DNA from: Pyrus communis
Taxonomy: Eukaryota > Streptophyta > Magnoliopsida > Rosales > Rosaceae
DNA: 64,000 nucleotides
Reading direction: 5' to 3'
NCBI RefSeq assembly: GCF_963583255.1
Contig: NC_084809.1
Coordinates: 4,887,501 to 4,951,500 of the forward strand
The position numbers and the translations under genes were made by a program. The notes beneath the pieces were generated by a model that was not told the origin of the DNA, searched no databases, and saw only the letters and a program-made list of their open reading frames with translations. Below, piece by piece: positions 22,275-34,509 of the stretch (position 1 is its first letter; the number at the start of each line of letters is the position of its first letter).

Positions 22275-23312
22275 TGAGAAATTTACAATCAAACATTGTG
22301 GGTTTTTGGCAATCACTTCAACCCTGACTAAAATGTTAATGAGAGGTTGTGAGTTCGAGTTTTGTAGATTGCTAGTTTGATATCAATTTGATATGAAGGT
22401 GCAGAAGTAAAAGAAGTGCATGAACATCATTTTTTTAAAACTAAAATGTAAATAATTGTCCAAAAATCGTAAACAAAATGTAAATAAAAAATGTTTGAAT
22501 CATTGTGTAAGTGTGATTAAGAAAAAAAGGAACAAATCAACGAGGTTCAACCAAATAGAGACATAGAATATAATTTGGGATAAGAGTTGGTGCCTCTAAG
22601 ATTATTTTTAAACTCTTTTAAAAGTTAATTATGCAAACTCTTCAAGCTACGTAACACAATTTTGATAAAAATCATATCATCTTAAGATTTTTACACCCAG
22701 TGAATTGTTATGAGGGACTTGTAGAGGTTTAGTTTAGTTTCGCTCTGTCAATATCGCTAGTACAAGAAAATGGAGTGTCTAGTCGACAAGGAAAAATAAG
22801 ACTTTATTGAAGTACTGAAAATGTTGAAACAAATAAAGGCCCTTATTCCTTAGTTTGGAAGAAAGGGAAACGAGGGGATTTCATGTGATTGGAGAGGATG
22901 GGATCAATTAGTCAGAGTATGTAGATTGGTCCCAATATTGAGAATTTATTCTGTACTTTATAGTAGCTTGATTATGTCATGACTGCAATCTGAGAGATTT
23001 TTTGTATGCCGGAAACAAAGTCTAGTACATCAAAAATAATAATACAATTGGTGAGAATCTTGAAAAAGATATTTGAATTAATTGTATTATCACACTTAGT
23101 GTATTGAACCCTGTTCCTGGACAGTGAAAAATTAGAAGTTGTGTTTGGTGGGGGAGTTCATGAATTGAGCTACTTTTTTTCTTTTGGTCTATATAAATTT
23201 AGCTATTCTAATGTGATGAATATAACTCTCATCGCAAATCCGCACTTGCATGCATATATAGTTATGCTTTTCTAACAAGTGGACCCCTAAATTTTGTCAT
23301 AAAACTTCACAC

Positions 23313-23426
23313 TTGTCATAAAACTTCACACTTGTCGGACTGTACAAGTGATAATTAACAAGTTAAGGATAATATCGATATTGTTGAAAGTAGGCATTTG
23401 ATTTGCCTCTCTGATAATTTGACAAG
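23313..23426 (+). repeat. 114-bp direct repeat, copy 1
   Basis: From 'ttgtcataaaacttcacac' to 'gataatttgacaag'. It is matched by 23718-23831 with only a few substitutions. The first 18 bp are additionally duplicated just upstream (about 23295). Confidence 0.9.
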
Positions 23427-23717
23427 TAGCATCTATTCAATTCAATTGAAAGGTGCAGTGGATTGAGGAGGGTACCACCAAGGGTCCTATAAATAATAAT
23501 AAACATTCTCAGAGAGTAACGGTAACGGTTTGGAAATGTCAAAAGAAGCATTTGGATTAGGTAATGCATGACATATATGCATTCTTCGCCCTTTTGATTA
23601 TAAATTGACAACACGACTTGACATAACTGTTGAAATATTCTACATTGATCTTTTTTTTTCTTTTAAGAAAAGAATAATTTAAATTCTTAACCTTCCTCCA
23701 ACTAATACATAGGTTTG

Positions 23718-23831
23718 TTGTCATAAAACTTCACACTTGTTGGACTGTACAAGTGATAATTAACAAGTTAAGGATAATATCGATGTTGTTGAAAGTAGAC
23801 ATTTGATTTGCCACTCTGATAATTTGACAAG
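23718..23831 (+). repeat. 114-bp direct repeat, copy 2
   Basis: Near-identical to 23313-23426, starting 405 bp downstream of copy 1. The intervening 291 bp have no coding potential. Confidence 0.9.
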
Positions 23832-26579
23832 AACATATGATGTAAGTCAAAATATGTTTATTGTAGCTATTTGGCCTATAAATAACTGTACAACAATGGA
23901 ATATTTAATTAGCATAGTTTAACATGCAGTCGATATTTACTTAGTTTAGATTAACATGCTCAAATATTTACTTAGCTGAGATTAACAAGCACTTAATATT
24001 TACTTAGCTTAGCTTAATAATTAGTATGAGTGTGACTTAGATAGCCTTATTAACAGCTAAAAATCGGTTATAATGTTGCTTTCTATGTCTTTCTCCTCCA
24101 ACTCCATTACCAGATATGCCCATTCATTAACATCATCTTAATTTGAATCCTCCAAATTTATTCGCATGACCTAATTTATTTTGTTTGAAGAAAAGGAGAT
24201 TTCAACTTGCAATCTTTCTGACCATTAGAAATAATAGCGATACAGTATTTTTGTCACACTCGCCCTTTCTCAAGTCAAAATGGTATCAAAATCTTATACC
24301 AAATCACTATATCGAAGACAATAAGCTTTGCTCCCTTTTTTTTTACTTTTTATATATTGTATATAAAGAAATGGAGCGTTTTAACTTACTCTACATTTCG
24401 AGACAAATGATGCTTTATCATCATCATAAATTGAGCAATAAAAGGATCTTGCACAAACGCGTGAGACGATCTTAATTCTCAAGCATGAATGGTCAGAATC
24501 AGCTCACGCGCGCATGCACGACTATTAATCCACACATTTTTTACGTAAGTTTTATGAATAATGAGTTAGATTAGAGAAATCATATTATGTTTGTACATTG
24601 TGACAAGTGATAAATTGATCAATAATTGGGCAAAATTAACTAATACAATTAGTAGATAATCACCTCTTAGTCACATAATCTAGTAAACTAACCATCACAG
24701 TTGCACGTTAGCAGACAAAAGAGGCAGCTGCAAGCCTGCAACACACCAATTTCAGCGGTGTTGTCGCCGTGGTACGTGCAATTCGCGTTGTGGCTCTCTG
24801 TAATATACTATTTCTTCAGGGGACAAAACAGACAACTGCAAAAATATGATCAAATCGGATGACGTCAGCAAAACGACGCAAGCGTTGGTGTATTCGGTAA
24901 TTAGCAACTTGTAATTTAACTTTATGAGTGCTTTTTTTTCTTTTGATTATTTTACTAATTTGTCTTTATTTAATTAAATTATTTCACCAAATTTGTCTTT
25001 TTTGCCTTGTATAGAATAATAGTCGGTGGGGCTTAATTGGCAATTGCCGGACAGATTCTGCGACGAATGACAGCTAAAAACCGCTTTTCACTTTTCAGAT
25101 ACCCATTTTTTCTTACGACATGGGTCCTTTTTTTCTCCAATTTCTGCTTTTTCCAAAGGCCGCTTTTCCTCACCTCCAATTTTATTCCACACTCTAACAT
25201 TTATGACCGTTTGCGTAATTTTGTTTTGCAGCGGCTTCTATATACAGAGTATTGATATCCATACTAATTTTCGCTTTTTACGAGTTCGTTCAATTTCTGT
25301 GTGGATCAAAGAAATTGAAGAATATTAACAGTTAGAAATCACTAAAATATTTGGGAGGTAAAAACACGTGTATAAATAATAGTATCCTATGTCACTGGGT
25401 ACTATTGTTTAGTGTATTTCTTTTCGTTTAAAAGTGAGAAATTTTAAGTACAATTCTCGTCAAAAACAAATTTAAACCATATTATTACTAGTCGATTGTA
25501 ATATGATAATATCGTTTATTAAATAAAAATAACAGTATCCTACATAAATGTGTGGTGTTGCATTTTGTGGGCTTTTAATTGGCTGGACGAAAAAGCCCAT
25601 AACAAGTTAAGAAATCATTCGACAAAACACGTGAAGGCGATAGAAAACTGGCGGGTATTATTGACTGTACGGTGTTTTATTGTAAGAAAACTTTTGAAAA
25701 TTAGTTTTCTCGGTTTCTCTTTACTGACCACGTTACGCGCGAGTGGGAAGCGTGGCAACACATTTACCATGACAAATAGTTTTGTTCACCAGGTTGAACA
25801 ATGAACTAATTTCAGTCCAAAGGAAACAAACATCTCAATGAATATTTATTATTTTTTTTCAGTTTATTTCTAATTTTATGGAGAAGGATGGAAATCTGTA
25901 ATTAAAAGATCGTTTTTTAAAGCATGTTTTCTTTAGTTAATTCAACTTTTAAAAACTTTATGCATGATCATATAGTCTAACGACATTTAGTCTTTACTTT
26001 GTTGAAAGAGATATTAGGTTCAAATTTCGCATTTAACTGTTGTAAATAAAAACTTTAGAACAAGAGTTATTCAAAAAGGACTTCACGATACGTAAGATGA
26101 TATCTTTCTCTAATAAATTCAATTGATTTTCTACTTAACTTGAAAGTATTTTGAGATCACATAATAATTAGAGGCATTGTACATTATATTTCAAAGAAGG
26201 AAAACTTCTTGAATAAAGCATATCAGTAATGCGCTCAATCTTTACAAAACTGACATGATAGTCATCCTGTTGGAAATGCTCTAATAACAATCAAATACAA
26301 TGTTAAATTAATTAGATATATCATCAATCGAACATAATAATAATTACAAATTTAGATATACTCACAAGATTTATCTTCCTTACATATTGAAGAAAAATGA
26401 ATTCGAATCATATAATTTGTCTCCAAATTCATGTGTTGCAGAAGTAAAAATGATTCAAAATTTTACTATATTTAGAAGAAAAAAAATTCCGATGTAAAAA
26501 ATTATAACACGCGCTCCACGCAGAGCGTGGACTTGATGTTTATACTTTTCTTACAAAGAGATAAGTATGACTTACGCAC

Positions 26580-27307
26580 ACACTTACTGTTCCTCAGTTG
26601 AAGAAGTTTAGAGAGAGAAAGACAGAGAGAGAGAGTGGGAAGAGAGAGAAGAGTTTCAAAGCTTCACAGCACGTCCTCCTTCTCCCTCACTCTTGCTCTC
26701 TCTCCGCCTTTCCGCATTTGCCTCTGCCTTTTTCTCCCACTCTTTCTTTTCTCCCAAGGCTTAAAAAACAATTTCAGGTAATTACCAATCCAAATTATGA
26801 CGCAATAATTCTGTTGACGTCCCTCACTTCCGCAGCTCCATTGCTTCTTAATTCGTTGAATCTTAGCTCTTAAGGTTTTTTATTTTATCTTTTCCTGCTA
26901 AAATATTCCCAGATAAACAAATCACTACCTTTTCCAGAAAGCTCTCTGCATTTCTTCCGCATTATTTATTTCAATAATCTCCATTGATTTCACTCAGCGT
27001 TTGCTTAGTTATTATTTCACCTCTCCACTTTCTCTGTAAGTTCATCCCATTGGTTTTCTTTTTACGAGAATCACATGCTTCTGTATATTTGATTCTCTTG
27101 TGAAGTTGTTTTATTTTTGTATTTTGGCAATTGGGTTTCCATTTTCTGGGAAATTAAGATCATGGGTTGTTTTATTTTTGTATAATTAATAATTATGTTT
27201 TAATTACGTGGTTTTTGTTCTTGGATTAGTTTTCAGATTGGAAGATGATTTGTAAGTGATTGGATAGAGAAAAGGAGAATTGAGAAGTATTCCAAAACTT
27301 GGGATCA
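26580..27307 (+). promoter_or_regulatory. Probable 5' UTR of the STRUBBELIG-type gene
   Basis: Purine/pyrimidine-rich GAGAGA and CTCTCT tracts at 26609-26760, then T-rich sequence up to the ATG at 27308. The open frame at 26598-26873 begins on TTG, not ATG, so it is not taken as a gene. A 5' UTR intron is possible but not resolved. Confidence 0.45.
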
Positions 27308-30300
27308 ATGGGAAGGAAGAGATCTGTTTTGGAGCACAAGAACTTGAAGATCTATGCTGCGGTTTCAGTGGGGTTGCTTTTGATCTACTTTGCTCAAGTT
27401 TCTCTTGGAGCAACTAGTTCTACTGATGGTAATTCTCTACTTATTCGATAGGCTTTTCGCTGTAATGTGGCTTCGGTGTGGTGTTTTTCGGAGTTCATAT
27501 GCGTTGGTTTAGTGTAATTTTGTGTGGAAACATGTTTACTTGATTGTTGTTCTTAATTCTTATGGTTAATTGGAGATCTAACCACTTATTGGATGTGTTT
27601 TACTTGTGGTTTGATCAGTTGCTGCAATTAACAACTTACACGCTGCGCTTGGCACGCCTGTGCTTCGCGGGTGGACTTCTGCTGGAGGAGACCCGTGTGG
27701 TGAAGCATGGCAAGGTGTTCAATGCAACGATTCTGTAATATTGGAAATGTACGTTAATCTCTTGCTCGCCTTCTTTTATTGATAGAAATTTTTAATCGTA
27801 ACATGTAAATTGTCAGTGGCTTATGGTTCTAATGATTTTATAGAGTTCTTAATGGCACTAATTTGGGAGGAGAACTGGGTGAAAACTTGGGAATGTTTGC
27901 TTCAATACGGGCTATGTAAGTTGTACTCGCTCACTCTCTCTCTGGTTGTTGAACTTGATGTGTGTTTACGTGTGTGAGGTTGTTGGTTTGTTATATCTTT
28001 TGCTTCAAGTTATTTTTTCATTCACTGGCATTAAAATCCTTTATATTGTTCTTAATTTCAAGATAAAACTGGCAAAATGGGAGTGATATGCAAGAGGGGG
28101 CGATTGCGAGTAGATTTTTCTGTTTAAAGTTAGCTGCATGTTTTTTTACATGAAGTTATTTACTTTGGATGATAGTGTGGGTGCCAAGCTCATTCCTAGA
28201 TGGTGTTCGACATGGCTTATTAGGATGATAGTGCATTTGACAATGTGAATTGTTTCAATTGTGCATGTGCGCGCCACATATAGAATGCAAACTGTCGGGG
28301 AATGATCGTAGAATACTTGCCTCACATCATAATATGTAGCTGACCTTATGTTTTTTTTATACATTTGTGGATTATTGACATTGGTGGTTGTGTGCAGAGA
28401 TCTAAGCAACAATCATATCGGAGGAAGTATTCCATCCAATTTACCTGCCACCCTGCGAAGCTTGTATGTTCAACCTCTTTATGGAATTATAATGTTGTAC
28501 TGCAAATAATTAAATACTAGCCCGAGACTGCTGAAATATTTCTACCTGTTGTGCTCACATCCTTGTGCAAAAGATTTGATAGTCTTTACCTTTGGCAGTT
28601 TTCTTTCAGGTAACCAATTTACCGGAAGCATCCCAGTTTCTGTAGCCTCGTTAACTGTGCTCACAGCAATGTAAGTCATCAATTTGCTAGCTTTTGGTAC
28701 AGCATAGCAGCTCCCAGTTTTTTCTGTGACTGTTTCTAAGTTATGCTGTTTCGCCAATCAGGTCTCTTAATAATAATCAATTAACCGGAGAAATACCAGA
28801 TTCCTTCCAAGGCATTCCAGGGTTGACCAACTTGTAGGTTCTTATTCTGAAATTTTGGGAATTATACTTTCCAGACTACTATTGTTGTCTATTAGCGGCT
28901 GATATACACATTTACTGTTTGCAGAGATTTTTCCAGTAACAATTTGAGCGGCCAACTGCCACCCTCTCTAAGAAGCCTAATAACCCTGACCACTCTGTGA
29001 GTATCTTGTGTCTGAGGTTTTTCAATAAGCATACTTTATCTCGATGAGTTGAGCTAACTCCTCTATTGGCAGACATTTGCAGAACAATCAGCTGTCTGGA
29101 ACCATCGACGTTTTGCAGGATCTTCCCCTGAGTGACTTGTAATCCTCTAAACAACTCATGTTATTTGTCATATACAGTACTCAGAAGTTTATAATTTTAT
29201 CTTGCCTTCTGATTATGTCTGCTGTTTCTTTCCCATCGTAAATGATTTTCTGCCTTGTTGAACAGGAATATAGAGAACAACCTTTTTGCTGGACCCATAC
29301 CTGAAAAGTTGCTCAGCATCCCGAATTTCAAGTGCGGTTTCACACACTGTAGACTTATCGTTAAATGAAGCGTTAAGTTTTATTGTTATCAAGGAAAGAG
29401 ATTCTGCACATAGCTAATTCTTATATTTGTAATGCAGAAAAGATGGGAATCCATTCAATTCTTCTCTTGCTCCAGTCGCTCCACCAACATCCCCGTTGAC
29501 TCCACCCACATCCACATTGAGGCCGCCAGCAGCTCCACTGCCATTTTGGGGACCACCTACTGGGAAAACACCTGGCAGAAGTCCTTCAAAAAATGGGACG
29601 GTTGATGGACCATCTTCACAAGATACATCAAATTCTGGAAGGCCGAAGAAATTTCTAACTAAGAAAAGGGTGGTTGGAATATCAATTGGAGGGGCTTTCG
29701 TGTTTATTATTTTTATACTAGCGATTCTGTTTTTTATGCCAAGACGTAGTAGACGAAGAGAAGAGGCTGACGGAATTTCCAAGCGGCATCAAATAGGTGC
29801 ATATACTGGTGACAGGGAAAATCCTCCCGGGGACAATGGGTCCTTGGTGGTTCTACCGATCAATCAAATACAGAAGGGTAACTTCTCTCACTTTTTTCTT
29901 CAGTTTAATTTCTTTCTTCAGCCGTCCAATTTTATTAATCTTATTCTAAGAAACTCACTAAAATCTTGGTGAACAGTTCCAAAAGAAGCAGTTGTGAGGC
30001 CGAAAGAGGATGATGAATCAGAAACCAGAAGAACATGGGCAATTCCAAAGCCAAATGATGAGCAAGATAGAAAGGTACATAAAATGGCTGCAGCACCAAA
30101 GCGAGAGGATAGTTTGAGTGCACTTGATTTGTATTCGATGCCTGCTCCTCCTCCTCCACCTCTCCCTCCTCCACCACCGCCTGTTCCGAAGGTCATTGTG
30201 AAGCCAATTGTGCCTACGGAACTGCCTACGCAGAAGCCTGCCACCAAAAGTCCAAACCGTACAATTTCTGCAAAGCCGTTTACCATTGCTTCCCTTCAGC

Positions 30301-32946
30301 AACATACAAACAGCTTTTCTCCGGATAACCTTCTAGGATCAGGCATGCTGGGAAGTGTCTATAGGGCACAGCTACCTAGCGGAAAGGTCTGTTTTTATGA
30401 TGGGTTTTGCTTTTATTGCATATACCTAATGGCTGAGTCGTTGAATGAAATTTATGTTTGGTGCTTGTTTTGTACCATTTTAGTAATTTCGTTATGCTAG
30501 GTCCACCAGCATTGCTTGATTGCTTTCAACAGCTTTCTTGTTTACAGTTTATTTATTATCTGCTATGTGTACTTCAAACCTGAGAGTTCTTTCTGAACCA
30601 TAGGATCGATGAAATAACCATGTGGCATGGGTACATCCAATTCTTTATATAGGGATTCGGTGCTTCATGTTCATTATGTGATAAGTTTTTAGAAAACCAA
30701 AACCCATTTTTCCCTTCATTCCAAGAATATATAAATTGACATGTAGAGAGTTTCCATTTTCATTGACATCAAATGTCAAATTTGATAAGCAAGTTCAGGA
30801 CGATCAAAATCAAGCTGTCAAACTTGATAAGCGATTTCAGGGAGACTTCATAATATCTATGAATTTCACTTTAAGCAGAAAAGATGTGGATATTTTACTT
30901 TATAAAGACTAAAGGTTAAATGAAGTCTTATCTACATTTGCAAAAACATCAAGGCATAGGACAGAGTTGCATGAAGAGAGTTATTTCATTTTTTCAGGTA
31001 CTTTTGTATGCATGAAGATAATCTTCTCCCTTCCGGCGTCATGTGCTTCTATCTCTTGTGATCGAGCAGTTTCTGTTATATGGATAGAATAGTTTAGAAA
31101 CTGACACTATTCTTTTGGGATGCTTTTGCAGCTACTTGCAGTCAAGAAATTGGACAAAAGAGCTTCTAGTCAGCAGAAAGATGACGAGTTTCTTGACCTG
31201 GTAAACAGCATTGACAGAATCCGGCATGCTAATGTTGTCGAGCTTATGGGTTACTGTGCAGAGCATGGTCAAAGGCTTCTTATCTACGAGTATTGCAGTA
31301 ATGGTTCACTGCATGATGCTCTGCACATAGATGATGAATTCAAGAAGAAACTCCCGTGGAATACTCGTATTAGAATGGCACTTGAAGCTGCAAGAGCCTT
31401 AGAGTGAGTACAATTTCCAAACATAGTCATGACACTTCTTTTTCCCTGATCAAATGGTAATCGGAGATACAGTGAGTCTAATCCGTTTTTGTTTTGTTCG
31501 AGAAGGTATTTACATGAAGTCTGTCAGCCACCTATTGTACACAGAAATTTCAAGGCTGCCAACCTTCTCCTTGATGATGACCTTTCCGTGCGCGTTTCTG
31601 ACTGTGGCTTGGCTCCCTTGATATCATTGGGATCTGTGAGTCAGGTGAGTCATAGTTCTACAATTTTTTTAGTTGCTTTTTTTCTACAAAGGGTCACGAG
31701 TCACAAGTTCATAACCAACATTGACGACTTAAGTGTTTTGGAGAAATTTATTTTATTTCTTCTTCGTGATTTTAATTAGTAGGAGAATTTTTTGTGATGG
31801 GTGCTTTCTCCATTTTGATTGTATACAAGTATAGATAAATAGCCTGCAAATGAACAGTAACAAAGAAAAGTAGTGTAAGAATGGAAACGATTCCTTTGCA
31901 TCTTAAATGGATGTAATTTTGCATTCTAATGTTAGCCAATATACATTTGCTTTTCCCTGATAGTTTTGTAGCTTTTGGTCATTCCCGTTGGTTTGATTTT
32001 CCCTTCCTGACCTCGAAGCTTGCTTATTGGACTATCAGTCTTCCTTGTTACTTTGTTTTTGAAAGACTTGCAGTTTCTTGATTGTCCACTTGGGCTTTTC
32101 AGGCACACTATTGTAGAGCCATTGAACTGATGATACTACTTACCGTCATCGCCAATGCTACTTACTAATACTAAACTGTTTCTTACTATCAGTTGTCAGG
32201 ACAGCTTCTATCAGCCTATGGTTATGGAGCTCCAGAATTTGAGTCAGGAATTTATACTCATCAGAGTGATGTTTACAGCTTTGGGGTGGTAATGTTGGAA
32301 CTATTAACTGGCCGGAAGTCCCATGACAGGTGAGAAGAATGACAAATTCAAGTTCTTAATTGCATTCTCACCCCCTTCCTCTCGACTCCTGCTTAATTTG
32401 TTTAGTATCTGAAAATTTTGAATTTACAGCACAAGGAACCGAGGGGAGCAATTCCTGGTTAGATGGGCCACTACCCAGCTTCATGACATTGATGCACTAT
32501 CGAGGATGGTTGATCCTTCTCTAAATGGACAATATCCTACAAAGTCTTTATCGCATTTTGCAGACATTATATCTCAATGCATTCAGGTGAGCAACACCTT
32601 TTTGACTTCTTAAATTATGTAGTTAAGTAAGACTTTGTTTTATGGAGTTTGGGACATAATATTCTTCAACACGGGCATCAATCGGTTGGTAGACATAAAT
32701 TACCTGGTATATCTATTCGGTCAAAATATATAACATGCTTTAAATGCTCATACGCATAAGTTTGATTTACCATATATGTTGTTTTACTACCTCCACTTCA
32801 AAACGAACCATATTCCTAACACGGATTGTATTCTACAGTCGGAGCCAGAGTTCAGGCCACCAATGTCTGGAGTTGTCCAAGACCTATTAGACATGATACG
32901 GCGAGAGCCTAATGGCAGTGGATCAAGTGAAGACTCACTCTCATGA
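27308..32946 (+). CDS. SUB: STRUBBELIG-type LRR receptor-like pseudokinase
   Basis: Sixteen exons: 27308-27428, 27619-27748, 27844-27915, 28398-28463, 28599-28670, 28762-28833, 28925-28996, 29073-29138, 29266-29331, 29438-29877, 29977-30386, 31132-31403, 31506-31644, 32193-32329, 32430-32586, 32839-32946. They assemble to 799 residues. A signal peptide lies at about 1-35. The SUB-domain [19 protein letters not shown] is followed by six or so LRRs (about 84-245), a Pro-rich stretch, a membrane span at 324-346, then a kinase domain from about 494. The glycine loop (GSGMLGSVY, 513-521) and Lys534 are present. The catalytic loop reads HRN (632-634) and the DFG motif reads DCG (652-654), so it is catalytically atypical, as known for Arabidopsis STRUBBELIG, which signals in ovule, floral and root-hair patterning. 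Within the SRF family the SUB/SRF2 clade fits best (GGDPCGE, NFKKDGNPFN). Confidence 0.9.
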
Positions 32947-34509
32947 AAAAAGACCTAATGACCACACTGTTAATGATGGGGATGCACTAGTTGCGGCTAC
33001 TACTAAGAAGAGACATCCGCGTAAACATGCAGCAGATGATGGCCGGAACTGTCACCACCAACGTTTGCATCACAAGCGTTTCCAGAAAACTCACTGCAAT
33101 CAACCAGACAAAGGTTCTGGAATGTGAATAGCCCGACAGTCCGATTTTGGTGTTCGATATTTTGTGGTCATTCTATTATTATTTTAACTCGTTCAACGTC
33201 GTCTGTCCTGCAAAAATTAGCTAACCAATTGTTTGGCAATTTGTCACTAGAAATTCTTGATAGTGAATGATTTTCGGCTTGTGTATATCTGTGATGCCTT
33301 ACAAACTTGATTTGCTACCGGTTCAGGCGTTCTATTCCATTTCCTAACCGATCTGCACTGCGAATTTTCGACGGATTGAAATGCCGAATACCCGAATCAC
33401 TCGTAAGGAACGGCAGGAATTTGATTCGTTCTGTCATTAGGTTCTTCACTCACAGGCTGATCTGATTGTAGTTTTAGCAACTTTTTGTGAATGCCTGAGT
33501 GAAGATGAAGTTGAAACTGGTTTTGGTACGACCAATTGGGCTGCATGTATTCCGATTTCCGCGTATTTGATAAATTGCCCACATGTGAGGAGGTATACTG
33601 AAATATAAAGCCGTTACATAGGCAATTTACGTGTGTCGGAGAGTAAAAGTTAATAATAATTAGCGGTTGGTTGAAACCATTTTGATAGGTGTTAAATAGT
33701 TAGAACAAATTTGATAGCTTAGTGATTGTGGTTGTATTTAATCACCGCCATTTTCGTTCCCTTGATGCAATCCTGTAATGCAAGACTAGAAGAATTTGGA
33801 AAATATACATGTGAGGGTCCTTCGAGGACCATCCAAATGTTTTGTACAAGTTCCTTTTGTACCTACCAAGTATTTGATGTAATGCATTTTAGGCATATCT
33901 CGACAGGTTGCGTCGACATCACAGACATATTCTTATCTAAACTTAAACCTTGAACATTGAGACCTCATAAGATTCAAATTCTGAATTTGCAACTGAACGC
34001 ACATGAACCATTTGAATAGTAATCAAATCCAATACATGACGATGTTACGCGCCTCTTACATTTAAATTTAATTTCTATCTATACACTAAATGAAAATAAA
34101 TCTAGTGAGTGTGACAGTCTTAATTAAATAAATACGCCTCCAAATCTCACTGATAAGGAAATGACTGAAAACTACGATTTTTTTCTTTCCATTTTTTAAT
34201 GTCTAAAATATGACACGTCGGATCAAACAGAAGGCCCCACACCGCGCTTCCCCGCCAAACGGTTTTATATAATATTTTCTCTGATTTTCTGTTTCAATTT
34301 TCCCAGGAAACAAACGGCTCCCACTAGAACCAAGGCCGTACGTACACTCTTTTGTCTCACCAATCAACCGCAATAACCTCTCTCTCTCTCTCTCTCATTT
34401 TCCGTGATCGACGATTCCGATTCCCAAAACCTCTAACTCTCGCATTCCCGATTAGGATTCCCATTGTTGTCGCACAGTCAACAGAGCGTGGATCTCCTGG
34501 TTCGCCCCC
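32947..34509. other. 3' UTR of the receptor gene and promoter of SCAMP
   Basis: No gene is supported. A TATA-like TATATAAT lies at 34266-34273, with a (CT)n tract at about 34378-34397 before the SCAMP start. Confidence 0.5.

Larger units (their letters stand above)
22275..26560. other. 4.3-kb gene-free AT-rich region
   Basis: Only short frames without recognisable families. It holds a 114-bp direct repeat (23313-23426 and 23718-23831) and a TGACGTCA bZIP-type palindrome at 24860-24867. The last part before 26580 is the presumed distal promoter of the STRUBBELIG-type gene. Confidence 0.55.

Noticed and set aside
24860..24867. TGACGTCA bZIP palindrome as a promoter element
   Set aside because: It is more than 2 kb from any start codon on either strand; a single 8-bp match is weak evidence.
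26598..26873. 91-codon upstream frame in the STRUBBELIG-type 5' UTR
   Set aside because: It opens on TTG and is made of GAGA/CTCT low-complexity sequence.
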